64,000 nucleotides of DNA from Inquilinus limosus DSM 16000 (GCF_000423185.1 NZ_AUHM01000009.1:186001-250000), one strand, 5' to 3'; shown: positions 42,336 through 55,524, counted from the stretch's first letter. Numbers and translations: made by a program. Notes: generated by a model not told the origin, from the sequence alone.

Positions 42336-43253
42336 ATGACCAAACCGCTTGGCCGTGCCGCTGTGATCGGCCTGGGCTCGATGGGGCTGGGCATGGCCCT
42401 GTCCCTGCGCCGGGCCGGATTCGAGGTCGCCGGCTGCGACCTCTCCGCCGCCGCGGTCGAGCGCCTGGTCGCCGCCGGCGGCACCGGCGCCAGGACCCCG
42501 GCCGAGGCCGCCGCGGGCGCCGATATTGTGGTCTCGGTCGTGGTCAACGCGACCCAGACCGAATCGGTGCTGTTCGGCGAGAACGGCTGCGCCGCCGCCA
42601 TGCCGGAACGCGGGGTCTTCGTGTCGTCCGCCACCATGGCGCCGGACGCGGCGCGCAGCCTGGCCGAACGGCTGGAGGCGACCGGCCGGCACTATCTCGA
42701 TGCGCCGATCAGCGGCGGCGCCCAGCGCGCGGCCGAGGGCGCGCTGACTGTCCTCGCCTCCGGCAGCGCCGCCGCCTTCGCCGCGGCCCGGCCGGCGCTC
42801 GACGCCATTGCGGCGAAGCTCTACGAACTCGGCGACAAGCCCGGCACCGGCGCCGCCTTCAAGATGGTGAACCAGCTGCTGGCCGGGGTGCACATCGCCG
42901 CCGCCTGTGAGGCGATCGCCTTCGCCGCCAAGCAGGGCCTGGACATCCGCAAGGTCTATGAGGTGATCACCGCCTCGGCCGGCAATTCCTGGATGTTCGA
43001 GAACCGCATCCCGCATGTGCTGGACGGCGACTATGCGCCGCGCAGCGCGGTCGACATCTTCACCAAGGATCTCGGTATCGTCATGGACATGGCGCGCAGC
43101 GGGAAGTTCCCGGTGCCGGTGGCGGGTGCCGCGCTGCAGATGTTCCTGATGACCGCCGCCGCGGGCATGGGCCGGGACGACGACGCCTCGGTCGCCCGGC
43201 TCTATGCCCAGATCGCCGGCCTCGACCTGCCCGGCGCGAAGAAGGAGGATTAG
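42336..43253 (+). CDS. ltnD: L-threonate dehydrogenase-type oxidoreductase
   Basis: The 305-aa enzyme belongs to the 3-hydroxyisobutyrate dehydrogenase family. The Rossmann motif is VIGLGSMGLGMA, the substrate motif DAPISGGAQRAAEGAL, and the catalytic lysine lies in GAAFKMVNQLLAGVHIAA. In the threonate/erythronate pathway it oxidises the C4 acid to a 2-oxo-tetronate. Context with OtnI, OtnK and OtnC supports this over generic 3-hydroxyacid activity. It follows the MFS gene by 22 bp. Confidence 0.88.
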   Translation: MTKPLGRAAVIGLGSMGLGMALSLRRAGFEVAGCDLSAAAVERLVAAGGTGARTPAEAAAGADIVVSVVVNATQTESVLFGENGCAAAMPERGVFVSSATMAPDAARSLAERLEATGRHYLDAPISGGAQRAAEGALTVLASGSAAAFAAARPALDAIAAKLYELGDKPGTGAAFKMVNQLLAGVHIAAACEAIAFAAKQGLDIRKVYEVITASAGNSWMFENRIPHVLDGDYAPRSAVDIFTKDLGIVMDMARSGKFPVPVAGAALQMFLMTAAAGMGRDDDASVARLYAQIAGLDLPGAKKED

Positions 43254-43257
43254 GCCG

Positions 43258-44043
43258 ATGCCGCGCTTTGCCGCCAATCTCAGCCTGATGTTCACCGAGT
43301 GGGACTTCCTCGACCGCTTCGACGCGGCGGCAGGGGCTGGCTTTACCGCGGTCGAATACCTGTTCCCCTACGAGCATCCGCCGGAGGCGATCGCCCAGCG
43401 GCTGTCCCGCAACGGCCTGACCCAGGCGCTGTTCAACCTGCCGCCGGGCGACTGGGCCAAGGGCGAGCGCGGCCTGGCCGCCCTGCCCGAACGGGCGGAG
43501 GAGTTCCGCGCCTCGGTCGCCACCGCCCTCACCTATGCCGAGGCCACGGGCGTCGGCCGCGTGCACATGATGAGCGGCAACGCCGATCCCGCCGACCCAC
43601 AGGCGCAGCGCGCCTGGCGCGATGCGGTGTCCCTCGCCGCCGAGGCCTTCGCCGAGAAGGGCGTCGACGTCCTGTTGGAACCGCTGAACACCCGTGACAT
43701 GCCGGGCTATTTCCTGGGCGACTTCAACCGGGCCGCGGCGCTGATCCAAGAGCTGGGCCTGCCCAACCTGAAGCTGCAGTTCGATTGCTACCACCGGCAG
43801 ATCTTGCACGGCGACGTGACCATGGCGCTGCGCGCCCTGCTGCCGATCACCGGCCATGTCCAGATCGCCAGCGTGCCGGGCCGGCACGAGCCGGATATCG
43901 AGGAGCTGAACTATCCGTTCCTGTTCCAGGAGTTGGAGCGGCTGGGCTATGCCGGCTTCATCGGCTGCGAGTACCGGCCCCGCGCCGGCACGCTCGAAGG
44001 CCTGGGCTGGTTCGCGCCCTATGCCGGCCGCCGCGAAGGATGA
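43258..44043 (+). CDS. otnI: 2-oxo-tetronate isomerase (hydroxypyruvate isomerase family)
   Basis: The 261-aa TIM-barrel enzyme starts MPRFAANLSLMFTEWDFLDR. Metal/catalytic residues are in LLEPLNTRDMPGYFL, LQFDCYHRQILHGD and FIGCEYRPRAGT. OtnI converts 2-oxo-tetronate to 3-oxo-tetronate, linking LtnD to OtnK. It starts 4 bp after ltnD and ends just before otnK. Confidence 0.9.
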   Translation: MPRFAANLSLMFTEWDFLDRFDAAAGAGFTAVEYLFPYEHPPEAIAQRLSRNGLTQALFNLPPGDWAKGERGLAALPERAEEFRASVATALTYAEATGVGRVHMMSGNADPADPQAQRAWRDAVSLAAEAFAEKGVDVLLEPLNTRDMPGYFLGDFNRAAALIQELGLPNLKLQFDCYHRQILHGDVTMALRALLPITGHVQIASVPGRHEPDIEELNYPFLFQELERLGYAGFIGCEYRPRAGTLEGLGWFAPYAGRREG

Positions 44044-44053
44044 GGAGAAAGCG

Positions 44054-45325
44054 ATGACGCTCGTGCTCGGCTGCGTGGCCGACGACTACACCGGCGCCTC
44101 CGATTTGGCGAACACCTTGTCCAAGGCGGGCCTGCGCACGGTCCAAACCATCGGCGTGCCGCGCGACGACCTGGATCTCCCGGCGGTCGACGCCGTGGTG
44201 GTGGCGCTGAAAAGCCGGTCGATTCCGGCCGCCGAAGCGGTGGAGCGCAGCCTGGCGGCGGCCCGCTGGCTGCGCGGCCGCGGCGCCGGCCATGTGCTGT
44301 TCAAGATCTGCTCGACCTTCGATTCGACCGATGCCGGCAATATCGGTCCGGTGACCGATGCGCTGCGGGCCGAGATCGGCGCCGGGCCGGCCCTGGTCAC
44401 CCCCGCCTTCCCGGAGACCGGGCGGACAGTCTATCTCGGCCACCTATTCGTCGGCACCGTGCCGCTGCACGAGAGCCCGCTGAAGGACCACCCGCTGAAC
44501 CCGATGCGGGATTCGAACCTGGTCCGCGTTCTGGGCCGGCAGAGCAAGGCACCCGTCGCCCTCCTGCCCTTGGCCACTGTGGAGGCCGGGCCGGAGACGG
44601 TGCGGACCTATCTCCGCCAGCTCGCGTCCGAGGGCGCCGGCGCGGTAATCGCCGACGCGGTGCTGGACCGGCATCTCGAGACGCTGGGCGTGGTCGCGCT
44701 CGACCAGCCGGTCTCGACCGGGGCCTCCGGCCTCGGCCTCGGCATCGCCCGGGCGCTGGTCGCCGCCGGCCGGATCACGGCCAAGGGCGCGGGCGAGACG
44801 CCGGCGCCGATCGGCGGTCCGGCCGCGATCCTGGCCGGAAGCTGCTCGCAGGCGACGCTGGGCCAGATCGCGGCGGCGGAGCGGAGCATGCCCACCCTGC
44901 GGCTCGACCCGGAGGCGCTGGCCGCCGATCCCGGCGAGGTCGGACGCGCCCTCGCCTGGGCCGAGCGGCATCGCGCCGAGGGGCCGGTGCTGATCGCCAG
45001 CAGCGCGCCGCCGGAGCAGGTGGCGGCGGTGCAGCAGAAGCTCGGCCGCGAGGCCGCCGGCCATGCGATCGAGCAGGCGATGGCTCGGATCGCCACCGGC
45101 CTGGTGGAGGCCGGCGTGCGCCGCCTGGTGGTGGCGGGCGGCGAGACCTCGGGCGCCGTGGTCGATGCCCTGGCCCTGCCCGCCTTCCGCATCGGCGCCG
45201 AGATCGCGCCGGGCGTGCCGGTGCTCTACACCGTCGGCCGCGAGCCGCGGATGGTGCTGGCGCTGAAATCCGGCAATTTCGGCGGCCCGGACTTCTTCGC
45301 CGACGCGCTCGAGGCGATGCCGTAA
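44054..45325 (+). CDS. otnK: 3-oxo-tetronate kinase (DUF1537 family)
   Basis: The 423-aa four-carbon acid sugar kinase has an N-terminal sugar-binding domain (GCVADDYTGASDLANTLSKA, KICSTFDSTDAGNIGPV). Its C-terminal nucleotide-binding domain carries the glycine-rich VVAGGETSGAV and LKSGNFGGPDFF motifs. It phosphorylates 3-oxo-tetronate for the decarboxylase OtnC. All four enzymes of the pathway are thus present in this cluster. Confidence 0.93.
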   Translation: MTLVLGCVADDYTGASDLANTLSKAGLRTVQTIGVPRDDLDLPAVDAVVVALKSRSIPAAEAVERSLAAARWLRGRGAGHVLFKICSTFDSTDAGNIGPVTDALRAEIGAGPALVTPAFPETGRTVYLGHLFVGTVPLHESPLKDHPLNPMRDSNLVRVLGRQSKAPVALLPLATVEAGPETVRTYLRQLASEGAGAVIADAVLDRHLETLGVVALDQPVSTGASGLGLGIARALVAAGRITAKGAGETPAPIGGPAAILAGSCSQATLGQIAAAERSMPTLRLDPEALAADPGEVGRALAWAERHRAEGPVLIASSAPPEQVAAVQQKLGREAAGHAIEQAMARIATGLVEAGVRRLVVAGGETSGAVVDALALPAFRIGAEIAPGVPVLYTVGREPRMVLALKSGNFGGPDFFADALEAMP

Positions 45326-45334
45326 GGCGTCGCC

Positions 45335-46345
45335 TCAGAGGATCACCGGCTCAGGCTCCAGCGCCACACCGTAGGTGGCGCGAACATCGCCCTGGATCTG
45401 CCGAGCCAGGTCGAGGATCTCGGCCCCGGTGGCGCCGCCGCGGTTAACCAGGACCAGCGCCTGCCGGTCGTGCACCGCGGCGCGGCCGACCGACCGCCCC
45501 TTCCAGCCGCAGCGGTCGATCAGCCAGCCGGCGGCCAGCTTCACCCGGCCGTCCGGCTGCGGATAGCCGACGATGCCGGGGAAGGCCGCGGCGAGATCCT
45601 GGTACTGCGCCGCCGGCACGATCGGGTTCTTGAAGAAGCTGCCGGCATTGCCGATCACCGCTGGGTCGGGCAGCTTCTGCCGCCGCACCGCGACCACTGC
45701 CTCGAAGATCTCCGCCGCCGTGACGTCCGTTCTGTCGCCGAACACCCGCGCCAGGTCGGGGTAGGCCGTCACCGGCGACCAGGGCCGCGGCAGGCGCAGG
45801 GTGACGGCGGTGACGATCCAGCGGTCCGGCTCGCGCTTGAACAGGCTGTCGCGATAGCTGAAGCGGCAGGCTGCCCTATCGAGCGTGACGAAGCCGCCGG
45901 TCGCGGTGTCGAAGGCGCGCAGGCTCAGGAACCGCTCCTCCAGCTCCACGCCATAGGCGCCGATGTTCTGGATCGGCGCGGCGCCGACCGTGCCCGGGAT
46001 CAGCGCCAGATTCTCCAGCCCCGGCTGGCCCTGGGCGATGGTCCAGGCGACCAGATCGTGCCAGACCTCCCCCGCCCCGGCCTCGACCAGCACCGCCTCC
46101 CCGCCGTCCCCCGCCAGCCGCCGGCCGGGGATGCGCATCAGCAGGGTCAGGCCGTCGAAGTCGCCGGTCAGCACGACATTGCTGCCGCCGCCCAACAGCC
46201 GCCGCGGCAGCCCGGCGAAGCGTGGATCGGCCAGCACCGCCGGCAGGTCGGCCTCGTCGCGGATTTCCACCGCATAGCGGCTGCGCGCGGCGATGCCGAA
46301 GCTGTTGGCGGATTGCAGAGGGTGGTCGGTCAGGACTTGGTACAT
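45335..46345 (-). CDS. murB: UDP-N-acetylenolpyruvoylglucosamine reductase, type I
   Basis: The 336-aa flavoenzyme reduces UDP-GlcNAc-enolpyruvate in peptidoglycan synthesis. FAD-binding is shown by [15 protein letters not shown] and [20 protein letters not shown]; the catalytic serine lies in [12 protein letters not shown] and glutamate near the C-terminal LEPEPVIL. The length and layout resemble the long E. coli (type I) MurB rather than the shorter type found in the dcw clusters of most alphaproteobacteria. The start was set at [17 protein letters not shown]. Confidence 0.92.
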   Translation of the reverse strand: MYQVLTDHPLQSANSFGIAARSRYAVEIRDEADLPAVLADPRFAGLPRRLLGGGSNVVLTGDFDGLTLLMRIPGRRLAGDGGEAVLVEAGAGEVWHDLVAWTIAQGQPGLENLALIPGTVGAAPIQNIGAYGVELEERFLSLRAFDTATGGFVTLDRAACRFSYRDSLFKREPDRWIVTAVTLRLPRPWSPVTAYPDLARVFGDRTDVTAAEIFEAVVAVRRQKLPDPAVIGNAGSFFKNPIVPAAQYQDLAAAFPGIVGYPQPDGRVKLAAGWLIDRCGWKGRSVGRAAVHDRQALVLVNRGGATGAEILDLARQIQGDVRATYGVALEPEPVIL

Positions 46346-46391
46346 AGGTACAGCTTTAGGGCGCGGTCGCCATCCGGGCAATCGCCGAACC

Positions 46392-47111
46392 TCACACGAT
46401 CTCCTCGACCAGCTTGGCGATCAGCGCCTGGACGAAGGTGTCGCGGCCTTCCGCCGTGAGGACGAAGGCGCCGATACCGCCGATCACAGACTGCCGGTAG
46501 TAGTTCTCCAGCCAGTCGAATTCGTCGAGGATGACCAGGGCGTTGACCGTCACCCCGGCCTTCTCCGCCGCGTCGCGGGCGAGGGCGGGGTCCGGCCCGG
46601 CATTGGAGAAGCCGTTCGAGACGATGTCGACGGTCCGGCGCGGACCATCGAAGCCGTTGCCGTCGAACAGTTCCAGCGAGTCGAGCACGGCGCTGCCGAT
46701 CGCGGTCGACCCCGCCTCCTCCCCCGCCGACGCCGCCAGCACCGCTTCCGCGAAGGCGTCGGCATCGGCCCCGCCGGCTAGGCGGCGCCAGGGCAGCAGC
46801 ACCTTCAGGCTGTGCGGACCGTCGAAGCGGGCCAGCGTCACCGCGATGCCGCCGAGCGGGCCGGCGGCGATCGCCGCTTTCACCTTGTCGTCGCGGAAGG
46901 CGGCGGCATGGCCGCGGAGCTGGAAGTCGAGCGCACCCGTGGTGATGCTGGCCGAGGCGTCGACCAGCAGCACCAGCTCGAGATCGACCGCCTGCTCCGC
47001 CGGCGCCTGGGGGAGCGGCGCGGGAGCGGGAGCCTGTGTCTGGGCCGCGGCCAGGAGCGGCCGGGCCAGCAGGGCACTTGCCAGCCAGCCGGCGAAATGC
47101 CGCCGCCTCAT
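46392..47111 (-). CDS. DUF1194 (von Willebrand A-like) exported protein
   Basis: The 239-aa protein has an N-terminal signal with an RRRHF motif (possible Tat-type) ending near residue 23 (LLAAAQT). A vWA-like domain follows, whose MIDAS motif is [10 protein letters not shown], and [16 protein letters not shown] provides another ligand. DUF1194 function is unknown. Its ATG overlaps the stop of the upstream hydrolase gene by 4 bp, so the two are co-translated. Confidence 0.88.
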   Translation of the reverse strand: MRRRHFAGWLASALLARPLLAAAQTQAPAPAPLPQAPAEQAVDLELVLLVDASASITTGALDFQLRGHAAAFRDDKVKAAIAAGPLGGIAVTLARFDGPHSLKVLLPWRRLAGGADADAFAEAVLAASAGEEAGSTAIGSAVLDSLELFDGNGFDGPRRTVDIVSNGFSNAGPDPALARDAAEKAGVTVNALVILDEFDWLENYYRQSVIGGIGAFVLTAEGRDTFVQALIAKLVEEIV

Positions 47112-48025
47112 GGTGCCAGCGTCGCCAGGAAATCGTCGGCGTCGCGCCAGAAGGCGCCGCGGATATCGTCGCGTTCCATCAGGATCTCGTGCAGGGCGTC
47201 CGGATAGGTCATGACCCTGCAATGGGGCATCCGTCGGGCAACCCGGCGGGATGCGACATTGTCGACCAGCGTCTCTCGCCCGGCCAGCAGCATCAGCACC
47301 GGCACGCGGATCCCGGGCGCCGCCCGCTGGATCACCCCTGCCGAGCGGAAGGCCGCTGCCAGCCAGCCCCAAGTGACGCCGGAGACGCGGTATTCCGGAT
47401 GGTCGCGGAACCAGTCGGCGTGGATGCGGTTGCGCACCGGGTCGCTGGACAGCAGCCGGCGCGGGTTGAGCATGCGGTCGCCGTCATAGGCACCCTCGCC
47501 CGGCGCATAGCGGCGGCCGTTCCCCAGGGCGGCGGCGATCGGGGACAGCAGCCGCGCCGCCTGCCGGGCATAGGCCACGGCGATCGGCGCGACCATCGGC
47601 GCGGTCAGGATCGCCCCCGCCGCCAGGTCCGGCCGGGCCGCCAGCAGACGGAGGGCCAGATGCCCGCCCATGGAATGGCCGAGCAGGATCAGCGGCCCCT
47701 CCCCCGCCGGCCGCACCACCTGGTCCGCGATCAGCGCGGCATCGCGCACCAGCGGGTCGAAGCTGTCGTAGTGGCCGGTCTCGTCGCCCACCGGGGTGCG
47801 GGACGACAGGCCCTGGCCGCGCCAGTCGAAGCCGAAGACGCGAAAACCGCGGGCGGCGAACTCGCCCGCGGTCTCGCGGTACTTCTCGATGAACTCGCTG
47901 CGGCCGTTCAGGATCAGCGCGGTGCCGCGCACCCGCCCCTCCGGCTCCGGCCACGCGCCCCAGCGCAGCCGCGCCCCGTCCGGCGTCGTCAGGACATCGG
48001 TGCGGGGCGCGACGGCGAGATCCAT
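47108..48025 (-). CDS. Serine hydrolase of the lysophospholipase/S33 type
   Basis: The 305-aa alpha/beta hydrolase has LILNGRSEFIEKYRE, FGFDWRGQGLSSR and the nucleophile elbow LLGHSMGGHLA (Ser near residue 117), with a late histidine in DALHEILMERDD. This is the PldB/monoacylglycerol lipase subgroup. Substrate is a monoacyl lipid by family analogy. It starts 9 bp after ppdK and overlaps the DUF1194 gene. Confidence 0.88.
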   Translation of the reverse strand: MDLAVAPRTDVLTTPDGARLRWGAWPEPEGRVRGTALILNGRSEFIEKYRETAGEFAARGFRVFGFDWRGQGLSSRTPVGDETGHYDSFDPLVRDAALIADQVVRPAGEGPLILLGHSMGGHLALRLLAARPDLAAGAILTAPMVAPIAVAYARQAARLLSPIAAALGNGRRYAPGEGAYDGDRMLNPRRLLSSDPVRNRIHADWFRDHPEYRVSGVTWGWLAAAFRSAGVIQRAAPGIRVPVLMLLAGRETLVDNVASRRVARRMPHCRVMTYPDALHEILMERDDIRGAFWRDADDFLATLAP

Positions 48026-48034
48026 CCGCCTGCT

Positions 48035-50710
<2,676 letters not shown>

Positions 50711-51269
50711 TTCGTTCTTTTCTCCGCCTTGGCGTTCGTGGGAGACGTTGGTCCGATCTTAGACCGGAAACGGCGAGAGCGGTACGCCGGCCCCGGACCG
50801 GGCGTTCGGGCCGGCGACGGGCAGGCAGCCCCCTTCCAGAGCCCATGCGGTCGGAATCATCGTACCTCCGCCTCGATCCAGCACAGCGGGAACAACGATT
50901 TGATCCCCGCGCGTGTTCCGTGTCTTGCACCGCAGCGAGACGATGAAGTCAAGCGCAGAAAAACCGCGGAATTCCTCAGAGTTTTAGGAGTTTGCAATGC
51001 AACATCGCCAATTGCGGAACTGCTAAGGGCGAAGATGAAAATCTGCGCGCATTCGATAAGCGGGCATAGCGAATAACGAGTGTTCGAAGGCCCCAGCGTC
51101 TGCATGCCGATGCCGTCGCTTCCATAGAGAAACAAGAACGAATCTGTCTCATACGGACAATAGGCGACAATTCACCCGATCGTGGTACCGCCCTCGGCAA
51201 CGCGACCGAGATGGGAAGTGCGGCGCCGGAGCTGCGATCGGGTTCGCGCGTGCAAACCCGATCTCTCCA
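50711..51269. other. Intergenic region upstream of ppdK, after glyS
   Basis: This 559-bp region lies between two minus-strand genes. The part at 50985-51170 is clearly richer in A+T than its surroundings. A TTGACT on the minus strand near 50950 is a possible -35 element, but no convincing -10 was found. The glyS hairpin sits at its right end. No ORF is credible here. Confidence 0.5.
51236..51263 (-). terminator. Hairpin after glyS
   Basis: A perfect 9-bp stem GATCGGGTT/AACCCGATC with a 10-base loop lies 6 bp beyond the glyS stop. A T-tract is lacking. Confidence 0.5.
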
Positions 51270-53462
51270 CTACCCCTCGACCCGAGAGAAATCGGCGACG
51301 GCATCCATTGAGCGGGCCAGATCCTCCAGCAGCGCCAAGCGGTTGCGGCGCAGCCCCTCGTCCGGGTCGTTGACCAGCACCGCGTCGAAGAAGGCGTCGA
51401 CCGCTGGCCGCCAGCCGGCCAGCGACGTCATCGCCCCGCCGAAGTCTCCGGCCGTCAGCACCGCCTTCAGCGGCTGCGCATCCGCTTCCAGCCGCTCGAA
51501 CAGCGCCCGTTCCTCCGCCATGGCGAAGCGGGCGGGATCGACCTCGCCGAAGGCCTCGATCCCGTCCTTCTTGCTCTCGATCCGGACGATGTTGCCGGCG
51601 CGACGATAGGCGGTGAGGAGATTGGCGCCGTCCTCGCTGCCGAGGAACCCGGCCAGGGCCTCGACCCGGCCGAGCAGGCGAAGCAGGTCGTCCTCGGCCC
51701 CGACCGCGAAGACCGCGTCGATCAGGTCGTGGCGTACGCCCTTCTCGCGCATCGCCACCTTCAGCCGGTCGGCGATGAAGGACAGCAGTTCCTCCACCAC
51801 CGTGACCTGGTCGCGCAGCGGCGTCGCCGGCGGGCGGCCGCCCTGGACCGTCTCCGGGATGCGGTCCCCCGCGTCGCGTGACTGCTCCATGCGCGCATAA
51901 CCCGCAGCCGCCCCGCTCTCATACAGCCGGTGGGCGATGGCGAAGGCCTCGCGCAGCGGCAGGGCGACGCGGTTCTCGACCACCAGCCGGATCACGCCGA
52001 GCGCGGCACGGCGCAGCGCATAGGGGTCGCGGCTGCCGGTCGGCTTCTCGTCGATCGCGAAGAACCCGGCCAGGGTGTCGAGCTTGTCGGCCAGGGCCAC
52101 GGCGATCGACACCGGCGCGGTCGGGCAGCGGTCGCCCGGCCCCACCGGCTTGTAGTGGTCGGCGATCGCCTCGGCGACTTCCGGCGGCTCGCCCTGGGCC
52201 AGGGCGTAGTAGCGGCCCATCAGCCCCTGCAGTTCCGGGAACTCGCCGACCATGCCGGAGGTCAGGTCGGCCTTGGCCAGCCGGGCGGCGCGGTCCGCCC
52301 GGGCCGGGTCGGCGCCGAGCTTCGGCGCCAGCCAGGCGGCCAGCGCCGCCATGCGCTCGACCTTCTGCGCCACGCTGCCGAGCTTGGCGTGGAAGATGAT
52401 CGGCTCCAGGTCGCGGAGCCGGCTCTCCAGCGGGGCCTTGCGGTCCTGATCCCAGAAGAACTTGGCGTCGGACAGGCGGGCGCGCAGCACCCGCTCGTTG
52501 CCCGCCACGACGGTGGCGCCGCCGTCCTTGGTCTCGGTGTTGGCGACCACGGCGAAGCGCGCCGCCAGCCTGCCGTCCGCCCCTTCCAGGGCGAAGTAGC
52601 GCTGATGCGTGCGCATCGAGGTGACCAGCACCTCCTCCGGCACCTCCATGAAGGCTTCGTCGATGCGGCCGAGATGGGCCACCGGCCATTCGACCAGCCC
52701 CGCCACCTCCTCCAGCAGGCCAGGATCATCGCGCAGCACGAGGCCGGCGGCCTTGGCCTGTGCCTCGACCTGCTCGCGGATCAGCGCCTTTCGCTCCTCG
52801 CGGTCGAGCACGACATAGGCGTCGCGCAGCTTCGACCTGTAGTCGGCGAAGCCGGTGACCGCGATCCGGCCGGGCGCCAGGAAGCGGTGACCGACCGTCG
52901 AATCGACGGCTGCCTTCGCCCCCTCGCCCGAGCCGTCGATGTCCGGCTTGTGCAGGTCGTAGCGGAACGGCACCAGCTTGCCGTCGAACAGCGCCAGCAC
53001 GTAGTGCAGCGGGCGCACCCAGCGCACCACCTCCTCCGCCGCGCGCATCGACTTCGGCCAGGGCAGGCCGAGGATCGCCTTGCGGATCACTTCCGGCAAC
53101 AGCTCCGCGGTCGGGCCGCCCGGGATGGTGAGATTGGCGAACCAGATCTTGCCCTTGGGCGTGTCGCGCTGCTCGCACTGGTCGAGCGTCAGCCCGGTTG
53201 ACTTCAGGAAGCCGTCGATCGCCTGCTGCGGCGCGTCGACCCGCGGGCCCTTGCGCTCCTCGACCACGTCGGGACGAGCGGCCGGCAGCCCGTCGACCAC
53301 CAGCGCAAGTCGCCGCGGCGTGACGAAGGCCTCGGCACGGTCGAAGCTGAGCCCGGCCGCCTTCAGTGCGTCGGTGACGAGAGTCTTGAGGTCCTCCGCC
53401 GCCCGCGCCTGCATGCGGGCCGGGATCTCCTCGGAGAAGAGTTCGAGCAGGAATTCGGCCAT
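51270..53462 (-). CDS. glyS: Glycine--tRNA ligase beta subunit
   Basis: The 730-aa subunit pairs with GlyQ in the bacterial alpha2beta2 enzyme. The N-terminus [20 protein letters not shown] and [15 protein letters not shown] are family hallmarks, and a DALR-type anticodon-binding region lies toward the C-terminus. It starts one base after the glyQ stop codon, so both subunits are made in step. Confidence 0.96.
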   Translation of the reverse strand: MAEFLLELFSEEIPARMQARAAEDLKTLVTDALKAAGLSFDRAEAFVTPRRLALVVDGLPAARPDVVEERKGPRVDAPQQAIDGFLKSTGLTLDQCEQRDTPKGKIWFANLTIPGGPTAELLPEVIRKAILGLPWPKSMRAAEEVVRWVRPLHYVLALFDGKLVPFRYDLHKPDIDGSGEGAKAAVDSTVGHRFLAPGRIAVTGFADYRSKLRDAYVVLDREERKALIREQVEAQAKAAGLVLRDDPGLLEEVAGLVEWPVAHLGRIDEAFMEVPEEVLVTSMRTHQRYFALEGADGRLAARFAVVANTETKDGGATVVAGNERVLRARLSDAKFFWDQDRKAPLESRLRDLEPIIFHAKLGSVAQKVERMAALAAWLAPKLGADPARADRAARLAKADLTSGMVGEFPELQGLMGRYYALAQGEPPEVAEAIADHYKPVGPGDRCPTAPVSIAVALADKLDTLAGFFAIDEKPTGSRDPYALRRAALGVIRLVVENRVALPLREAFAIAHRLYESGAAAGYARMEQSRDAGDRIPETVQGGRPPATPLRDQVTVVEELLSFIADRLKVAMREKGVRHDLIDAVFAVGAEDDLLRLLGRVEALAGFLGSEDGANLLTAYRRAGNIVRIESKKDGIEAFGEVDPARFAMAEERALFERLEADAQPLKAVLTAGDFGGAMTSLAGWRPAVDAFFDAVLVNDPDEGLRRNRLALLEDLARSMDAVADFSRVEG

Positions 53463-53463
53463 G

Positions 53464-54360
53464 TCAGGCGGCGTCCAGCCAGAGTCGGCAGCAGGCCCGG
53501 GCGAGGTCGCGCACGCGGCCGATATAGGCGGCGCGCTCGACCACGGAGATCACGCCGCGGGCATCGAGCAGGTTGAAGGTGTGGCCGGCCTTGAGGCACT
53601 GGTCATAGGCCGGCAGCGCCAGGCGGCGGTCCAGGAGGGCCCGGCACTCGCGCTCCGCATCCTCGAAATGGCGCAGCAGCACGGCGGTGTCGGCGTGCTC
53701 GAAATTGTAGGCCGAGTATTCGCGCTCGGCTCGCAGGAACACGTCGCCGTAGCGCTTGGCGCCCGGCGTCTGCGGGTCGTTGAACGGCAGGTCGTAGACG
53801 CTCTTCACGTCCAGGAGATACATCGCCAGGCGTTCCAGCCCGTAGGTCAACTCGACCGGCACCGGGTCGCATTCGATGCCGCCGACCTGCTGGAAATAGG
53901 TGTACTGGGTGACCTCCATGCCGTCGCACCAGACCTCCCAGCCGAGGCCCCAGGCGCCGAGCGTCGGGTTCTCCCAGTCGTCCTCGACGAAGCGGATGTC
54001 GTGCAGCGCCGGGTCGATGCCGAGGGCGTAGAGGCTCCGCAGATAGAGGTCCTGCGAGTCCGCCGGCGCCGGCTTCATCAGCACCTGGAACTGGTAGTAG
54101 TGCTGCAGCCGGTTCGGGTTCTCGCCGTAGCGCCCGTCCTTCGGCCGGCGCGATGGCTGGACATAGGCGCAGTTCCACACCCGGTCGGGGCCGAGCGAGC
54201 GCAGCGTCGTCGCCGGATGCGAGGTGCCGGCGCCGACCTCCATGTCGTAGGGTTGCAGGATCACGCATCCCTGTGCGGCCCAGAAATTCTGCAGCCGCAG
54301 GATGATCTCCTGGAAACTCTTCGGGGGTGGGGCGACCACTGCTAAGTCTCGGGGCGGCAT
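53464..54360 (-). CDS. glyQ: Glycine--tRNA ligase alpha subunit
   Basis: The 298-aa catalytic subunit has [38 protein letters not shown] and the class II motifs in [19 protein letters not shown] and [20 protein letters not shown]. The start [17 protein letters not shown] was chosen since catalytic sequence begins shortly after. It is followed directly by glyS. Confidence 0.97.
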   Translation of the reverse strand: MPPRDLAVVAPPPKSFQEIILRLQNFWAAQGCVILQPYDMEVGAGTSHPATTLRSLGPDRVWNCAYVQPSRRPKDGRYGENPNRLQHYYQFQVLMKPAPADSQDLYLRSLYALGIDPALHDIRFVEDDWENPTLGAWGLGWEVWCDGMEVTQYTYFQQVGGIECDPVPVELTYGLERLAMYLLDVKSVYDLPFNDPQTPGAKRYGDVFLRAEREYSAYNFEHADTAVLLRHFEDAERECRALLDRRLALPAYDQCLKAGHTFNLLDARGVISVVERAAYIGRVRDLARACCRLWLDAA

Positions 54361-54452
54361 GTCTCGGGCTGGCGCTGAAGGAAGGCCGCGCACCATAGGG
54401 CGCCGGGCGGGAGGCTTCAAGCGGGGGCAGCGCCCGTCCGGCGCTTCCACCC

Positions 54453-54677
54453 CTATCTCTCGCAGCGATGCCCGAGGCCGTCGGCGTGGTAGGCGCCGCA
54501 GCGGGGGCAGCGGACCAGATCCTCGGCCCCCTTCACGGCCGGCCGCGACCGATGCTGCCGCGACAGCGCATCGCGCCGCGCCGCCGTTTCGCGGGCCATG
54601 CCGACGCGGCGGAGCATGCCCATCAGCCAGAGCACGCCGACCACCAGGGCGATCGCAACGAGGATCTTGCCGAGCAT
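54453..54677 (-). CDS. Small membrane protein with a C-terminal zinc-ribbon-like motif
   Basis: The 74-aa protein has one N-terminal hydrophobic helix ([20 protein letters not shown]). A basic linker and [16 protein letters not shown] follow, a CxxC plus His/Cys set that could bind zinc. It resembles the PP0621-type small proteins. It lies 7 bp after the sppA-like gene and before glyQ. Function unknown. Confidence 0.8.
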   Translation of the reverse strand: MLGKILVAIALVVGVLWLMGMLRRVGMARETAARRDALSRQHRSRPAVKGAEDLVRCPRCGAYHADGLGHRCER

Positions 54678-54684
54678 AGCGTCC

Positions 54685-55524
54685 TTACAGCCCGTAGCGG
54701 GACCAGAGCAGCCGATCCTCCACCGCGCCGACGGCGCTGTCCACAGCGGCGGCGGCCAGGCTGTCGGCCCGGGTCAGGCGGCGCAGCCAGCCGGTCGGCT
54801 GCTGCACCAGCTTCAGCCGCACCTTCGGCCCGAACTTGGCGCGCAGCACGGCATGGGCATGGCCGATACCGTCGGCGAGGCCGAGGGCGCGGCCCTTCGC
54901 GCCCGTCCAGAACTCACCATTGAACAGGGTGGCGTCGTCCGCCGTCAGCCGCCCGCCGCGGCGGGCGCGGATATGGGCGATGAAGGCGGCGTGGATCTCG
55001 CGCTGCAGTTCCTCCAGCTTGGCCACGTCCTCCGGCTTCTCGGGCTGGAACGGGTCGAGGATCGCCTTGCGCGTGCCGGCGGTGTGCACCCGGCGCTCGA
55101 CCCCGATGCGCGCGATCGCGTCCTGGAAGCCGAAGCCGGCGGAGACGACGCCGATCGAGCCGATGATCGAGGCGTCGTCGACCCAGATCTCGTCGGCGGC
55201 GCAGGCCAGCCAGTAGCCGCCCGAGGCGGCGACGTCCTCGACGAAGGCGTAGACCGGCACCTTCTTCTCCTCCGCCAGGTCGCGGATGCGGCGCGCGATC
55301 AGCGAGGACTGCACCGGCGATCCGCCGGGGGAGTTGATCAGGAGCGCCACCGCGGCCACTCGCTTGGCGCTGAAGGCGGCCGCGATCGGGCGGGCCAGCT
55401 TCTCCATCGACAGGCCTTGGGCCAGGAACCCGCGTCCGCCCCCGATCACGCCGCGCAGCGGCAGAACGGTCACCAGCGGCGCGTCGCCGCGGCCGAGGAA
55501 GGGAAGTCGGGACAGGAGACCCAT
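54685..55524 (-). CDS. S49 family signal peptide peptidase (SppA-like)
   Basis: The 279-aa membrane-associated serine protease has LPLRGVIGGG and INSPGGSPVQSS. The catalytic Ser lies in DVAASGGYWLACAADEI and the probable catalytic Lys in GTRKAILDPF. It is the short (36K) type that degrades cleaved signal peptides. A clear transmembrane anchor is not evident at the N-terminus. It is part of the run from DUF2007 to glyS. Confidence 0.9.
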   Translation of the reverse strand: MGLLSRLPFLGRGDAPLVTVLPLRGVIGGGRGFLAQGLSMEKLARPIAAAFSAKRVAAVALLINSPGGSPVQSSLIARRIRDLAEEKKVPVYAFVEDVAASGGYWLACAADEIWVDDASIIGSIGVVSAGFGFQDAIARIGVERRVHTAGTRKAILDPFQPEKPEDVAKLEELQREIHAAFIAHIRARRGGRLTADDATLFNGEFWTGAKGRALGLADGIGHAHAVLRAKFGPKVRLKLVQQPTGWLRRLTRADSLAAAAVDSAVGAVEDRLLWSRYGL

